From: Pseudomonadota bacterium
Lineage (GTDB): Bacteria > Pseudomonadota > Gammaproteobacteria > GCA-001735895
Assembly: GCA_022563685.1 (NCBI GenBank)
Contig: JADFMY010000010.1
Location: forward strand, 1-41,284
Length of the DNA: 41,284 nt
Direction: 5' to 3'
Shown here: in pieces, positions 15,634 through 24,965 of the stretch
How the letters are laid out: every line of letters starts with the position of its first letter
How positions within the stretch are numbered: the first letter of the stretch is position 1
The notes under the pieces: generated by a model
What the model saw: the letters and a program-made list of their open reading frames with translations, nothing else
Told to the model about the DNA's origin: nothing
Databases searched by the model: none
Made by a program: the position numbers and the translations under genes

Positions 15634-16467
15634 TTAAATTATTACAGATTCGGCTGCACAATCCAGGTTAAACCATTGGATATCGGGGGCATCGATTCTC
15701 AAAGCAGTCAATTTCCCTCCCCAGACACAGCCCCCATCGACGGCGAAATACTGCCCGTATTGTCCTGCTGCCAGAGTTGCCCAGTGCCCAAACGCAACGC
15801 GTAGCGAGCGTTCCAGGCAAAGGTTTTTTTCGAACCACGGGATCAGCCCCTGTTGTGAGTGCTGCGGTGGACTACCCCTGGAGTCAAATTCAAAACGACC
15901 ATCTTCGGTATAAAATCGCAGGCGTGTGAATACGTTTGTTATGCAGCGCAGGCGCAAGATGCCGGTTAAATTGTCTGACCAACGATCAGGTTGATCACCA
16001 TACATTTGAGCGAAGAACGACTGATAATTCTCGCCTCTAAGCACTTGTTCCAGCTCCCTGGCATGGTCTTGCGTCAGAGCTAAATCCCAGTCTACGTGAA
16101 TTCCGGCATGGACGAGCAGAAATTTCAACTTCTCATCATAATGAATGAGGGGCTGAAACCGAAACCAGTCCATCAATTCGTTACCATCGGGACTCGATAG
16201 AATCTGATACAGGGGATCGGATTTAGCTATGCCCTGTTCGGTATAAAACAGTGCGAGAAGATGCAGATCATGGTTACCGAGAACAGTGACTGCACGATCT
16301 CCCAGCGATCGCACGAAGCGTAGGCTCTGTAAGGATTCGGGACCACGGTTAACCAGATCCCCGGAAAACCATAAGATGTCGCGAGTCTGGTCGTATTGTA
16401 TTTTCTCCAGCAACCGGCAGAGTTGCGAATAACATCCCTGCACGTCGCCAATCACATAGACAGCCAT
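15634..16467 (-). CDS. apaH: Bis(5'-nucleosyl)-tetraphosphatase (symmetrical)
   Basis: This 277-residue metallophosphoesterase hydrolyses Ap4A to two ADP and also acts on Np4-capped RNA. The calcineurin-type metal motifs are visible: G-D-V-Q-G-C-Y near the N-terminus, G-D-L-V-N-R-G-P-E-S, and G-N-H-D-L-H, with later H-A-G-I-H. The gene follows apaG after 16 nt, the usual pairing. Confidence 0.96.
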   Translation of the reverse strand: MAVYVIGDVQGCYSQLCRLLEKIQYDQTRDILWFSGDLVNRGPESLQSLRFVRSLGDRAVTVLGNHDLHLLALFYTEQGIAKSDPLYQILSSPDGNELMDWFRFQPLIHYDEKLKFLLVHAGIHVDWDLALTQDHARELEQVLRGENYQSFFAQMYGDQPDRWSDNLTGILRLRCITNVFTRLRFYTEDGRFEFDSRGSPPQHSQQGLIPWFEKNLCLERSLRVAFGHWATLAAGQYGQYFAVDGGCVWGGKLTALRIDAPDIQWFNLDCAAESVII

Positions 16468-16483
16468 TTATGCTGCTAGCGTA

Positions 16484-16867
16484 CTAGTGCAGAACTCGCG
16501 GTGCCGACAGCACAAATTCATCAATGGTCGCATCGAAACGGGAGCCATCCTGAGCCCGCATCTGGTAACTGCCCTTCATGGTGCCAACCGACGTTTCGAT
16601 CATAGTCCCCGAGGTATATACAAACTGTTCACCCGGATCCAGGACAGGCTGTTCGCCAACCACGCCATCGCCCCGTACCTCCTGAATTTTATAATTAGAA
16701 TCGGTAATCACCCAGTGTCGGGTTAACAATTGTGCCTGTTGTTTCCCCCTATTCTGAATCGTGATGGTATAGGCGAAAACATAGTAATTGTCATCGGGAT
16801 TCGATTGTTCCTCGAGATACCGTGTTTCAACGTTTACACTGATATTGTTGAGACTGGAGTCTGTCAT
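16484..16867 (-). CDS. apaG: ApaG domain protein (Co2+/Mg2+ efflux-associated)
   Basis: This 127-residue single-domain beta-sandwich protein has family features Y-V-F-A-Y-T-I-T-I-x-N, L-L-T-R-H-W-x-I-T-D and G-V-V-G-E-Q-P, followed by M-K-G-S-Y-Q-M. The start at 16867 gives the usual length; an upstream start would add nine residues. Function is incompletely known; enterobacterial mutants affect metal efflux phenotypes. It is paired with apaH, but separated from rsmA, with which it is usually co-transcribed. Confidence 0.94.
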   Translation of the reverse strand: MTDSSLNNISVNVETRYLEEQSNPDDNYYVFAYTITIQNRGKQQAQLLTRHWVITDSNYKIQEVRGDGVVGEQPVLDPGEQFVYTSGTMIETSVGTMKGSYQMRAQDGSRFDATIDEFVLSAPRVLH

Positions 16868-16967
16868 GAATGTCACTTTACAACCATTTGACACCTAGTC
16901 TACGCTCATTTCACAAGTTTAGGCAGTAGCTAGCCCATATTGCACGAAACTCGGGGGAAATTGCGGA

Positions 16968-17762
16968 TTAAATTGCAATCGCCGCTTTGATAGGTTCGTG
17001 GCATCGATAATTTTGCAGCTCAAAGTCATCGAATTGAAACGCCAGTATATCGGTCACATCGGAGTTCAATACCATTTTTGGCAAGTCATAGGGTTGGCGG
17101 GTCAGCTGCAATCTGGCCTGCTGCATATGGTTCGTGTACAGGTGAGCATCGCCCAGGGTGTGCACAAAATCTCCAGGAGTTAAGCCCGTTACCTGCGCTA
17201 CCATCAGTACCAGTAACGCGTAAGAAGCAATATTGAATGGCACACCCAGAAAAATATCTGCGCTGCGTTGATATAACTGGCACGAGAGGCGGCCCTGTGC
17301 CACGTAAAACTGGAAAAACGCGTGGCAAGGTGGGAGTGCCATCTGGTCTATTTCACCGACGTTCCAGGCGCTAACGATAAGCCGACGCGAGTCCGGTGTT
17401 GAATTAATCTGCTCGATCAATTGCCCGATCTGATCGATCACTCGTCCGTCGGCAGCACGCCATGAACGCCATTGAGCGCCGTATACCGGTCCGAGATCGC
17501 CATTGGCATCCGCCCACTCGTCCCATATGCGTACCTTATTCCGTTGCAGGTAGCCGATGTTGGTATCGCCCTGCAAAAACCACAGTAATTCGTGAATAAT
17601 CGAATGCAGGTGCAGTTTCTTGGTGGTCACCAACGGAAAGCCCTGACTGAGATCGAAACGCATCTGGTAACCAAATACCGACAAGGTTCCGGTACCGGTA
17701 CGATCTTTTTTCTCGCTACCGGTTTCCATCACGTGGCGTATCAGGTCAAGATACTGTTGCAT
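16968..17762 (-). CDS. thyA: Thymidylate synthase
   Basis: This 264-residue enzyme (the Escherichia coli enzyme also has 264) methylates dUMP to dTMP with methylenetetrahydrofolate, generating dihydrofolate for FolA. The catalytic Cys is in L-P-P-C-H-A-F-F, with substrate-binding segments [17 protein letters not shown] and W-F-L-Q-G-D-T-N. The start overlaps the end of lgt by 17 nt, the classic lgt-thyA coupling. Confidence 0.98.
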   Translation of the reverse strand: MQQYLDLIRHVMETGSEKKDRTGTGTLSVFGYQMRFDLSQGFPLVTTKKLHLHSIIHELLWFLQGDTNIGYLQRNKVRIWDEWADANGDLGPVYGAQWRSWRAADGRVIDQIGQLIEQINSTPDSRRLIVSAWNVGEIDQMALPPCHAFFQFYVAQGRLSCQLYQRSADIFLGVPFNIASYALLVLMVAQVTGLTPGDFVHTLGDAHLYTNHMQQARLQLTRQPYDLPKMVLNSDVTDILAFQFDDFELQNYRCHEPIKAAIAI

Positions 17763-18588
17763 TCGGCTTTTCCCTTCGGGAATAAATAATAAAAGCGAAT
17801 CCGACTATAATCATCGGCACCGATAATACAATGCCCCGGGTCAGCCAGTCGGTATTCATCAAATAGCCGATATGGGCGTCGGGCAATCGGATAAATTCCA
17901 CCCCGGTTCTGGCAATCCCGTAGAGTAACAGGAAATATCCTGACACACTCATAACCGGCCTGGGTTTCGCAGATATAATCCAGAGCACGGCAAACAGGAT
18001 CAGCCCTTCAAAAAGCATTTCGTATAACTGCGTGGGATGGCGCGGGCTGAAACACAAGGGGCCGGCGAAATCGATATAACGCTCGGGTGGAAACTGTTCG
18101 CAGGATAGCTTCATCGCCCAGGGGACCTTCCCCGGCGCACCCCACAATTCGGCATTGATAAAATTGCCGAGGCGCCCTGCGGCCAGACCTAGTGGCACCA
18201 GGGGTGCGATAAAATCGGTCAACTGGAAAAAACTGCATCCCAGCTTGCGTCGGTACAACTCCATCGCAACCAGCACGCCCAGAAATCCACCGTGAAACGC
18301 CATTCCCCCCTGCCAGATTTTGAACAGGTAGATTGGGTTGTCGATAAAACTATCGAAGTTATAAAATAATACTGACCCGATACGCCCGCCGATGATCGCA
18401 CCAAGCGCGCCGTAGAATGTCAGGTCATCGATTTGATCGGGACGGATTATGCTGGGCTCGATTCGAGCGCGGCGCTTCCCCAGCCAGAACACCGAGGCAA
18501 ATGCGACCAGATACATCAACCCATACCAGTAAATCTTTACAGGACCCAGGGCAAAGGCAACGGGATCAATTTCGGGGTAAGCGATCAT
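17746..18588 (-). CDS. lgt: Prolipoprotein diacylglyceryl transferase
   Basis: This 280-residue integral inner-membrane enzyme transfers diacylglycerol from phosphatidylglycerol to the lipobox Cys of prolipoproteins. It has about seven hydrophobic helices and the family signature [13 protein letters not shown]. Also visible are [14 protein letters not shown] and H-P-T-Q-L-Y-E. It overlaps thyA downstream and follows dgkA by 13 nt. Confidence 0.97.
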   Translation of the reverse strand: MIAYPEIDPVAFALGPVKIYWYGLMYLVAFASVFWLGKRRARIEPSIIRPDQIDDLTFYGALGAIIGGRIGSVLFYNFDSFIDNPIYLFKIWQGGMAFHGGFLGVLVAMELYRRKLGCSFFQLTDFIAPLVPLGLAAGRLGNFINAELWGAPGKVPWAMKLSCEQFPPERYIDFAGPLCFSPRHPTQLYEMLFEGLILFAVLWIISAKPRPVMSVSGYFLLLYGIARTGVEFIRLPDAHIGYLMNTDWLTRGIVLSVPMIIVGFAFIIYSRREKPNATVS

Positions 18589-18601
18589 AATTCAGGTTTA
18601 C

Positions 18602-18964
18602 CTAGTTGGTCAGTACCAAAATCCAGACAGCGACAAGAATCGTGATCGCAATCGCGACTGCTGCCGACCCCATATCCTTGGCCCTGCCCGCCAGTTCATG
18701 CCGCTCCTCGCCAAAGCGATCAACTACAGCCTCTAGCGCGGAATTTAGCATTTCGACCATCGGTAATAGCAGTACACTGGCCACCAGCAAGGCTCTCTCG
18801 ACGCCATCCTGACCCAGCCAGAGGCCCAATGGGATCAACAGGATACACAACCAGATTTCCTGCCTGAACGCCTGTTCGTGCCTGTAGGCTGCGCAAACGC
18901 CCTGCCACGAGTACCGACTTGCCTTTAATATACGGATAAACCCCTTGTTGCCATTGGATGCCAT
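18602..18964 (-). CDS. dgkA: Diacylglycerol kinase
   Basis: The protein has 120 residues counted from the ATG at 18964, chosen because it aligns with the usual DgkA start (M-A-S-N..G-F-I-R-I-L-K-A-S-R-Y-S-W); a TTG at 18979 adds five residues. Three membrane helices and the signature V-E-M-L-N-S-A-L-E-A-V-V-D are visible, followed by A-K-D-M-G-S-A-A-V. It phosphorylates diacylglycerol to phosphatidic acid in the inner membrane. It lies 13 nt before lgt and is probably co-transcribed with lgt-thyA. Confidence 0.96.
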   Translation of the reverse strand: MASNGNKGFIRILKASRYSWQGVCAAYRHEQAFRQEIWLCILLIPLGLWLGQDGVERALLVASVLLLPMVEMLNSALEAVVDRFGEERHELAGRAKDMGSAAVAIAITILVAVWILVLTN

Positions 18965-19048
18965 CTGATTGTTGTTCAAAGAAGGCCTGATAACTCGGAC
19001 CTTCTGCTAGCACATGGGTGTATCGTCATAATCAATGTCTGGGGACAT

Positions 19049-19438
19049 CTACTCTTCATCGGCTATCGCATCGGTATAGGCTTCGGCATCGAGTAAATCA
19101 CCTATCTCATCAGGATCTTCCATCTTTACCCGGTACATCCAGCCATCACCATAGGGATCGTCGTTGATTCGCTCTGGAGAATCCTCCAGTTCAGAATTAA
19201 CCTCAACGATTTCTCCCGAGACAGGCGCGTAGGTATCTGACGCGGCTTTAACCGATTCGATTACTGCCACCGAATCACCGGCAGCTATCGCACTGCCTAC
19301 TTCGGGTAATTCGACAAACACCAGGTCTCCCAGTAATTCCTGCGCATGATCCGACACGCCCACGGTGGCCAGATCGTCTTCGATCAATACCCATTCGTGC
19401 GAGGACAGGAATTTTAAATCGGATGGAACATTACTCAT
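19049..19438 (-). CDS. gcvH: Glycine cleavage system H protein
   Basis: This 129-residue lipoyl carrier shuttles the aminomethyl group between the P and T proteins. The lipoylated lysine is in [10 protein letters not shown], followed by [15 protein letters not shown] at the N-terminus and G-D-L-V-F-V-E-L-P are typical. It follows gcvT after 18 nt under the same riboswitch. The next gene on this strand is dgkA, not gcvP. Confidence 0.97.
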   Translation of the reverse strand: MSNVPSDLKFLSSHEWVLIEDDLATVGVSDHAQELLGDLVFVELPEVGSAIAAGDSVAVIESVKAASDTYAPVSGEIVEVNSELEDSPERINDDPYGDGWMYRVKMEDPDEIGDLLDAEAYTDAIADEE

Positions 19439-19456
19439 TAGCTATTCTCCTGTTAT

Positions 19457-20539
19457 TTAAATATTCGATTTTCCGTGACGTACGAAGGGAAGCTTAACAA
19501 TTTCGGCCTTTAGTAATTTGTTGCGAATCTCGACTTTTACCTCACCGGCCACACCCGCCGGTATTCTCGCCAGCGCGATCGACTGACCCAGGGTTGGCGA
19601 GTAGCTACCCGAGGTAATTTCCCCATCTCCGGCGTTCGTTACCACTTTTAAATGATTGCGCAGCACGCCCTTATCCTTCAACACCAGGCCGATCATTTGT
19701 TGCTGCACACCCTGGCTCTTTTCTTCAAGCAAGGCCTGTTTGCCAATAAATTCACGATCATCCGACAGCGCCAGCGTCCAACCAAGACCCGAAATCAGGG
19801 GGCTGGTAGTCGCATCCATGTCGGTACCGTATAAACTCATCCCGGCCTCGAGCCGCAAGGTATCTCGTGCACCTAGACCACAGGGTTTGACCCCGGCTTC
19901 GATGAGTCGTTGCCAACAACCGGCAGCCTGGTCGGTCGGCATCATGATTTCAAACCCGTCTTCACCCGTATAACCTGTTCTGCCGACTAAAAAGTCACCT
20001 GTTTCAGCGGCTTCAAACCGGCCCAGCGACAGTAGTTGTGAAGCTTGATCTTCGGCAAACAATGAAAGCGATTTTTCACAAGCATTCGGGCCCTGGACCG
20101 CGATCATCGCGACATCGTCACGCTCTTTGATCGACAGGTTTTGATAATCTGCAGCCTGCTGGTTTAACCAGGTCATATCCTCATCGCGTGTGGCTGAATT
20201 GATCACCACCCGATAAAATCCTGCGCGCAAAAAATAAACGATCAAATCGTCTACGACACCGCCGTCGGCATTGAGCATGCAGCTGTAAAGCGCCTTGCCC
20301 GCGGTTTTGAGTTTTGCGATGTCGTTCGCCAGGAGATAACCCAGGTATGCCCCCGCATCGTCTCCGGTCACGTCGACCACGGTCATGTGCGACACGTCAA
20401 ACATGCCTGAATCGGTACGTACTATTTGGTGTTCAGCGATTTGCGACCCGTAATGGATTGGCATATCCCAACCGGCGAAGTCGACCATTTTGGCGGAAGC
20501 ATCGAGATGAGACTGATAGAGAGGAGTTTTCTTGCCCAT
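19457..20539 (-). CDS. gcvT: Aminomethyltransferase (glycine cleavage T protein)
   Basis: This 360-residue folate-dependent enzyme releases ammonia and forms methylenetetrahydrofolate from the H-protein-bound aminomethyl group. Signatures include D-F-A-G-W-D-M-P-I-H-Y, M-F-D-V-S-H-M, V-D-D-L-I-V-Y, R-T-G-Y-T-G-E-D-G-F-E and L-G-A-R-D-T-L-R-L-E-A. It is preceded by a tandem glycine riboswitch on the same strand. Confidence 0.97.
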   Translation of the reverse strand: MGKKTPLYQSHLDASAKMVDFAGWDMPIHYGSQIAEHQIVRTDSGMFDVSHMTVVDVTGDDAGAYLGYLLANDIAKLKTAGKALYSCMLNADGGVVDDLIVYFLRAGFYRVVINSATRDEDMTWLNQQAADYQNLSIKERDDVAMIAVQGPNACEKSLSLFAEDQASQLLSLGRFEAAETGDFLVGRTGYTGEDGFEIMMPTDQAAGCWQRLIEAGVKPCGLGARDTLRLEAGMSLYGTDMDATTSPLISGLGWTLALSDDREFIGKQALLEEKSQGVQQQMIGLVLKDKGVLRNHLKVVTNAGDGEITSGSYSPTLGQSIALARIPAGVAGEVKVEIRNKLLKAEIVKLPFVRHGKSNI

Positions 20540-20563
20540 GCCCTGATAGTTGTTAATTAAAGA

Positions 20564-20740
20564 AATCCCCTGGTCCGGTCAGAGATCGGGTCAACGATGA
20601 CCATTTATCTTCGGTGGATTGCCTGGCGACTATCGCTCTCCAGAGTCAGAAACCAGGGCAGTCCCTTTTACCTGAGCGTTTCCGGGCTATTGCGCCTTCG
20701 GTGGTCACTGAACCCTTTCCTGCCGCAGCTTATGTCTGCG
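20564..20740 (-). ncRNA. Tandem glycine riboswitch upstream of gcvT-gcvH
   Basis: Read on the minus strand, aptamer 1 shows ACCGAAGGCGCAA, then GCTCAGGTAAAAGGGAC. Aptamer 2 shows CTCTGGAGAGCG, then CACCGAAGATAAATGG and a more degenerate ATCTCTGACCGGACCAGGG. These are the conserved cores of glycine aptamers, in the right order and joined by the short linker seen in tandem riboswitches. Its position in the leader of glycine cleavage genes fits glycine-induced expression. The boundaries are approximate. The rest of the 239-bp gap upstream is promoter. Confidence 0.92.
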
Positions 20741-20746
20741 GGCGAT

Positions 20747-20775
20747 ACTATAGCTTCGGATTTACAGGATTTAAA
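20747..20775 (-). promoter_or_regulatory. Predicted promoter of the gcvTH riboswitch transcript
   Basis: TTTAAA (20770-20775) and TATAGT (20747-20752) on the minus strand are separated by 17 bp. The start would be near 20740, immediately before aptamer 1. It lies just beyond the stop codon of the TpsA gene. Confidence 0.6.
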
Positions 20776-20778
20776 GCC

Positions 20779-23463
20779 TTATTTGCACACCAGTTGAGCA
20801 AGCCTTATTTCTTCCGTTTTCCGGTCTATGATTAACTGTCTTAGCAGGGCAACCTGGTAAAAATACTCTTCCACCGAAAACTCCCCTTGCTCGATCAATC
20901 GATCCAGTTCGGCAGATAATTGACTCAAGGTTGCGCTAGTCGCGATTACAGTGAATATACCACCCGCCGACACGGTGACATCGAGGCCCGGGGGGATGGT
21001 CTTGGAAGTAAATGCGACAGAATTAGGACTAATAGGATTAAGGTTGAAAGGTACGAATGTCTGCCCTACCATCAATGCGATTTCGAGTACCGTGGCATTA
21101 TTGATCGGAATAAAAGCGATATCGCCTCCCTTTACATCGAATGTCCCGCCAATATTAAACACATCGCTTTGCAGCCCATCCACCGTGGTATCCAGCTTGA
21201 TTAGCAGCCGGCCATTGGCATTTTGCGTATAGTCACCGGTAATCGTTAAGGTGCCCGTAGAAAACGCACCAACAAAATCAAATGCGACCCCTGCGGTTAC
21301 GGTTCCGGCATCGTTGATCACGTTTCCCAGGAAGGTACCGTTACCTTGTAGTGATGATCCGGCATCGAGCGTCAAATCGGCGCCACCGAGTCCAAAACTG
21401 CCACTGTGAATCGCTATCGCACCCCCCTGATTGGTAAAGTTCAAGCCAAAATCTACCGTATCAGTACCCGCCACCGAATCAATAATCAGCAAGCCCTGGT
21501 TGGTAAAAAACGAAGTGGTGTCGCTCAGGCTGACGGTCTGGCCTCCCGCGTCAATCACATTGATTTTAAAAATTCCCGTATTGACGATTTTGGCGTTGCT
21601 CATGGTGAAACCAGACGTACCGTTCTTATCCCATACTGCAATTCCGCTATTAGTCCAGGTGACATTGGAAAGCGACCCTGAACCGAACGAAATAAATCCG
21701 GACGTCGTGATACTCGTTCCGGTTAATAAGCTAGCGATATTCAGGTTCGCTGCTCGAATACTAGCCAAAGAGATATTGCCGTTAGTACCAGTACGGGCAC
21801 CCATAGTGATATCTATATTACCCAAACCCGCGTCCAGTATTTTACCGCTGGCCATCGTAATCTGAGCAGCGCCAGGGTCGCGATCGGTTGTTGCCCCAAT
21901 GTCATTAGCAAACAGGAACAGACTGCCTTTGTCTGTGAAAATATTAGCCTGGATATCGATACTACGACCTGCCTGCAGGGTGAGATTTGCGCCCGCCCCG
22001 CCAGCACCAACTATCAGGTCATCCAATACCAGAATATCGTTATTTGCCTGCAGGATTACATTTTGACCGCCTAATAACGACTCAATAGATGTCGAGGTAA
22101 AGGTTACATTTGTTGTTGGAGATTCGGCGAACTGATCATCGGTGGTGCCATCATAGGCTGTGCCCAGATCTGAAATAATGATATTTTTCGGATCGAATAA
22201 AACCGTTCCTCCCAGGCCTTTAGCTGCCGTGGTATCGACATTTCCAGCAAAGTTTAAATTATTCTTGCCGGAAATTTCGATAAAACCTCCATCGCCACTA
22301 TTGACGCCGCCAGTCGCACTGGCGCTTCCGTTAAAAAGCGTATAATCGTCCGCCCAGACGATGACCTTGCCACCGTTACCCGACTCGATCGCATCCGCTC
22401 GAATCACCGCATCTGATCCGACCTGCGTCTGCTGTGCCGTTTGAGTATCGCCCTGACCCTGGTAATCGCCACCAATCAGGATTTCACCACCCCCGGTGGC
22501 GCCTGACGCATCGACACTGGCGGCACCAAACAGGCCGACCCGATCACCGAGCAATTCGATCGCGCCGCCGGACTGAGATTCGCCCCGGGCGCTCGCGCTA
22601 CCGGCGAAATACAGGTCACCCTGCTGACTTTGAACCGTGATTTTGCCACCACTGCCACCATCGGCGATCAGCGTAGCCGAATCAGTCACATGGATATCGT
22701 TGGTCGCAACCAGCGCAATACTGCCATCGGCGTTTTGCACCAGGCCGGTGGCGCTGATCGAACCACTGTGGGTGAGCGTACCGGCAAACAGGCTTGCGGC
22801 GCCCTTGTGGGCGATGATACTGCCGAGGTTGGTAACCGAGTTATCGGGTGATTGCACATCGAACCTGATCGCGGAATTATCCAGGCTGGTGAGCGTAATC
22901 GACTCCCCGGCAGCGAGAATAATATTGCCCTGATCAACTTCGATAACACCGCCATTTTCGATATTCGGCGCGATCAAAACCACATTACCACCCTCACCCG
23001 CGTGGATGTATCCCAGGTTTTCGATAGCGCCATTACCGCCGCCGTTAAAACTTAAATTACCGTTTAAAAAATCCTCGTCGGTGATATTGAGAGTCGAGCC
23101 AAAAAACCCGGCGGTGTTGATCTGCGCGCCTTCGCCGATTAACAATCCATGCTGGTTGATCAGGAAAACCTGCCCGTTGGAGTTCAAATTTCCCAGAATC
23201 TGCGATGGGTTATTACTCACAACCCGGTTCAGCACTACGCTCGAACTACCGGGCTGAATGAAGTTAGTGGTTTGTCCTGCCCCGATATCGAAACTCTGCC
23301 AGTTGATGATCGTGTTATTCGTATTGGTGACATTGAGTATATTGACGCCGGATTGAGAAAACGTCGCGCTGCCGTGTACCACTTCAGCACCACTCGGATT
23401 GGCCCCGGCCAAGGGCGTAATCAGCGCCAGTCCGAGAGTGGTTAGTAAGTGAGGTTTAGGCAT
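20779..23463 (-). CDS. TpsA-type filamentous haemagglutinin/adhesin exoprotein
   Basis: This 894-residue exoprotein has a signal peptide (about residues 1-25) and an N-terminal TPS secretion domain (about 30-260). The latter contains I-I-N-W-Q-S-F-D-I, then V-L-N-R-V-V, N-P-S-Q-I-L-G and F-L-I-N-Q-H-G. A long beta-helical passenger rich in G, S, N and T and in valine/isoleucine rungs follows. The C-terminal 50 residues form a charged, probably helical segment and end in L-V-C-K. A single near-terminal cysteine recalls, but does not match, the cysteine pair that anchors HMW-type adhesins. The ATG at 23463 has AAAGGAGGT directly upstream; an ORF start at 23490 would place that site inside the gene. 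It is secreted by the TpsB pore encoded two genes upstream. Confidence 0.9.
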   Translation of the reverse strand: MPKPHLLTTLGLALITPLAGANPSGAEVVHGSATFSQSGVNILNVTNTNNTIINWQSFDIGAGQTTNFIQPGSSSVVLNRVVSNNPSQILGNLNSNGQVFLINQHGLLIGEGAQINTAGFFGSTLNITDEDFLNGNLSFNGGGNGAIENLGYIHAGEGGNVVLIAPNIENGGVIEVDQGNIILAAGESITLTSLDNSAIRFDVQSPDNSVTNLGSIIAHKGAASLFAGTLTHSGSISATGLVQNADGSIALVATNDIHVTDSATLIADGGSGGKITVQSQQGDLYFAGSASARGESQSGGAIELLGDRVGLFGAASVDASGATGGGEILIGGDYQGQGDTQTAQQTQVGSDAVIRADAIESGNGGKVIVWADDYTLFNGSASATGGVNSGDGGFIEISGKNNLNFAGNVDTTAAKGLGGTVLFDPKNIIISDLGTAYDGTTDDQFAESPTTNVTFTSTSIESLLGGQNVILQANNDILVLDDLIVGAGGAGANLTLQAGRSIDIQANIFTDKGSLFLFANDIGATTDRDPGAAQITMASGKILDAGLGNIDITMGARTGTNGNISLASIRAANLNIASLLTGTSITTSGFISFGSGSLSNVTWTNSGIAVWDKNGTSGFTMSNAKIVNTGIFKINVIDAGGQTVSLSDTTSFFTNQGLLIIDSVAGTDTVDFGLNFTNQGGAIAIHSGSFGLGGADLTLDAGSSLQGNGTFLGNVINDAGTVTAGVAFDFVGAFSTGTLTITGDYTQNANGRLLIKLDTTVDGLQSDVFNIGGTFDVKGGDIAFIPINNATVLEIALMVGQTFVPFNLNPISPNSVAFTSKTIPPGLDVTVSAGGIFTVIATSATLSQLSAELDRLIEQGEFSVEEYFYQVALLRQLIIDRKTEEIRLAQLVCK

Positions 23464-23505
23464 CGGACCTCCTTTGACTATCTGATTCACTAGGGTTAAA
23501 AGTCA

Positions 23506-24954
23506 TCATCGGATGGTACACTCGAGTTCTTGCTTATCGGCGCCCTGCTGCCCGAAAAAATCGATCATTTTTTCCATTCTCTCGGTGATCAATCTCGGGT
23601 TTGGCACTCTGTCGAATTTCTGGAATGGTGGAACGAATTTGAGTCGCTCTACACGACCAGAAGTTCCGACAACACCTGCCTCGCCGGCACCCAGAAAAAT
23701 TCTCGACCCATCTATACCCCGGACAGTCACGTCGCCCTCGCGTACGTTGATGTACAAACCGGGCTCTATAATCGATTTTTCCACACCACCAAACAAATCA
23801 ATGTTGATCTTAACCCTGTCGGGCCGGGGAGCACCGCCCATATTTCGAATATTTAACGGGATATCGGGAATCGACTGGGGCCTGGAAAAACTATTTCTGA
23901 GATACGCGGCGCTGCCGCTTTGCAAAACGTGCCTGGCGTTTCCCAACTGGAACTCGATCGCACCCTTCCAGACCTTAACGTACATACCATTGCCATCACC
24001 CAGCGCGTAAACCGGTTTGAGAAAATAATTCAGTAATTTCGATACAGTCGTTTTTCTGATGACATCCAGGCTGGCATTGTTACTGACACACTCGCCCTCG
24101 CAAATGAGGTCGAAACCAGTCCCACGTATTCCTATCGTCGCGGTTGGCGTCGCGATTCTAACCGCCTTTTGATTGAGTCGAGCGATTGCACCCGTGACGA
24201 ACCGGAATCCACCCTTTAAAAAACGCAAAAATGAATTATTTTCATCGGGCAGGTCTGGCTTGAATTCGTGCTCCTCGATCCTGAACACGCTGTTCGGTGA
24301 CAGGGTGACGCGGCTTTTGTCGTTAAACGCAACGACAATATAGGAATTGATGCCTGTCTGAATCTGATCTCTTTCGTAAAGCGCGGCACCCAGCGTCAGT
24401 ATACGGGTGGTTCGATCCTGATCGGTCGCGCTGGCCCGGCCATTTAATATCGCTATGCGGCCGACCACTCTCGATTCGTTTTCGGCCTGTTTTCCGGTCG
24501 CGCGGTTTTCTTCGTCGCATTCCTTCGCCTCGCAAAGACGCAGGTCAAATTCGGTACCGCGAATACCGATGGTTGCAACCGAAGTACCTATGTTAAATGC
24601 ATTCGGGTTACGCTTACTGATCAAACCGGTGAGCGCTCGAAACCCACCCCTTAACAGGCGCAGAAAAACATTTTCCTCACCCTGTCGTGTATTGACATCT
24701 TCGATTTTAAATGTCGTACTGGGGCGCAAGGTCATTTTCGTGCCATCGTCGAGCTTGATCACGGCCAGCCCCCGGCGGCCGGTAGTTAAAACTTCGTTAT
24801 TGTGTACCGGGCTTCCCTTGCCGATGATCCTGACGAAATCGCCTTCTACCTGGCCGGTCAGTAAACCGCGCGAGTAGCTTACTACGCCTACTTCAACGGC
24901 GCCGAAGCCATTGAAACTCATTAAAACCATGAGCATCGCTATTACTAATCTCAC
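23506..24954 (-). CDS. Periplasmic protein with two tandem FecR domains, in the TPS operon
   Basis: This 482-residue protein has a signal peptide ending near F-G-A (residue 19) and two homologous FecR domains. The first (about 20-145) has the core S-V-A-T-I-G-I-R-G-T-E-F-D-L. The second (about 190-300) has T-P-T-A-T-I-G-I-R-G-T-G-F-D-L; each also has L-L/F-R-G-G-F-R followed by T-G. Both are followed by cysteine-bearing segments (C-E-A-K-E-C, C-E-G-E-C). The C-terminal 180 residues match nothing I recognise. Start GTG at 24954 is favoured by GAGGA 8 nt upstream, within the end of tpsB; TTG at 24969 overlaps the tpsB stop. A periplasmic helper for TPS assembly or sensing is plausible but unproven. 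Confidence 0.82.
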   Translation of the reverse strand: MRLVIAMLMVLMSFNGFGAVEVGVVSYSRGLLTGQVEGDFVRIIGKGSPVHNNEVLTTGRRGLAVIKLDDGTKMTLRPSTTFKIEDVNTRQGEENVFLRLLRGGFRALTGLISKRNPNAFNIGTSVATIGIRGTEFDLRLCEAKECDEENRATGKQAENESRVVGRIAILNGRASATDQDRTTRILTLGAALYERDQIQTGINSYIVVAFNDKSRVTLSPNSVFRIEEHEFKPDLPDENNSFLRFLKGGFRFVTGAIARLNQKAVRIATPTATIGIRGTGFDLICEGECVSNNASLDVIRKTTVSKLLNYFLKPVYALGDGNGMYVKVWKGAIEFQLGNARHVLQSGSAAYLRNSFSRPQSIPDIPLNIRNMGGAPRPDRVKINIDLFGGVEKSIIEPGLYINVREGDVTVRGIDGSRIFLGAGEAGVVGTSGRVERLKFVPPFQKFDRVPNPRLITERMEKMIDFFGQQGADKQELECTIR

Positions 24955-24965
24955 AGGTATATTCC

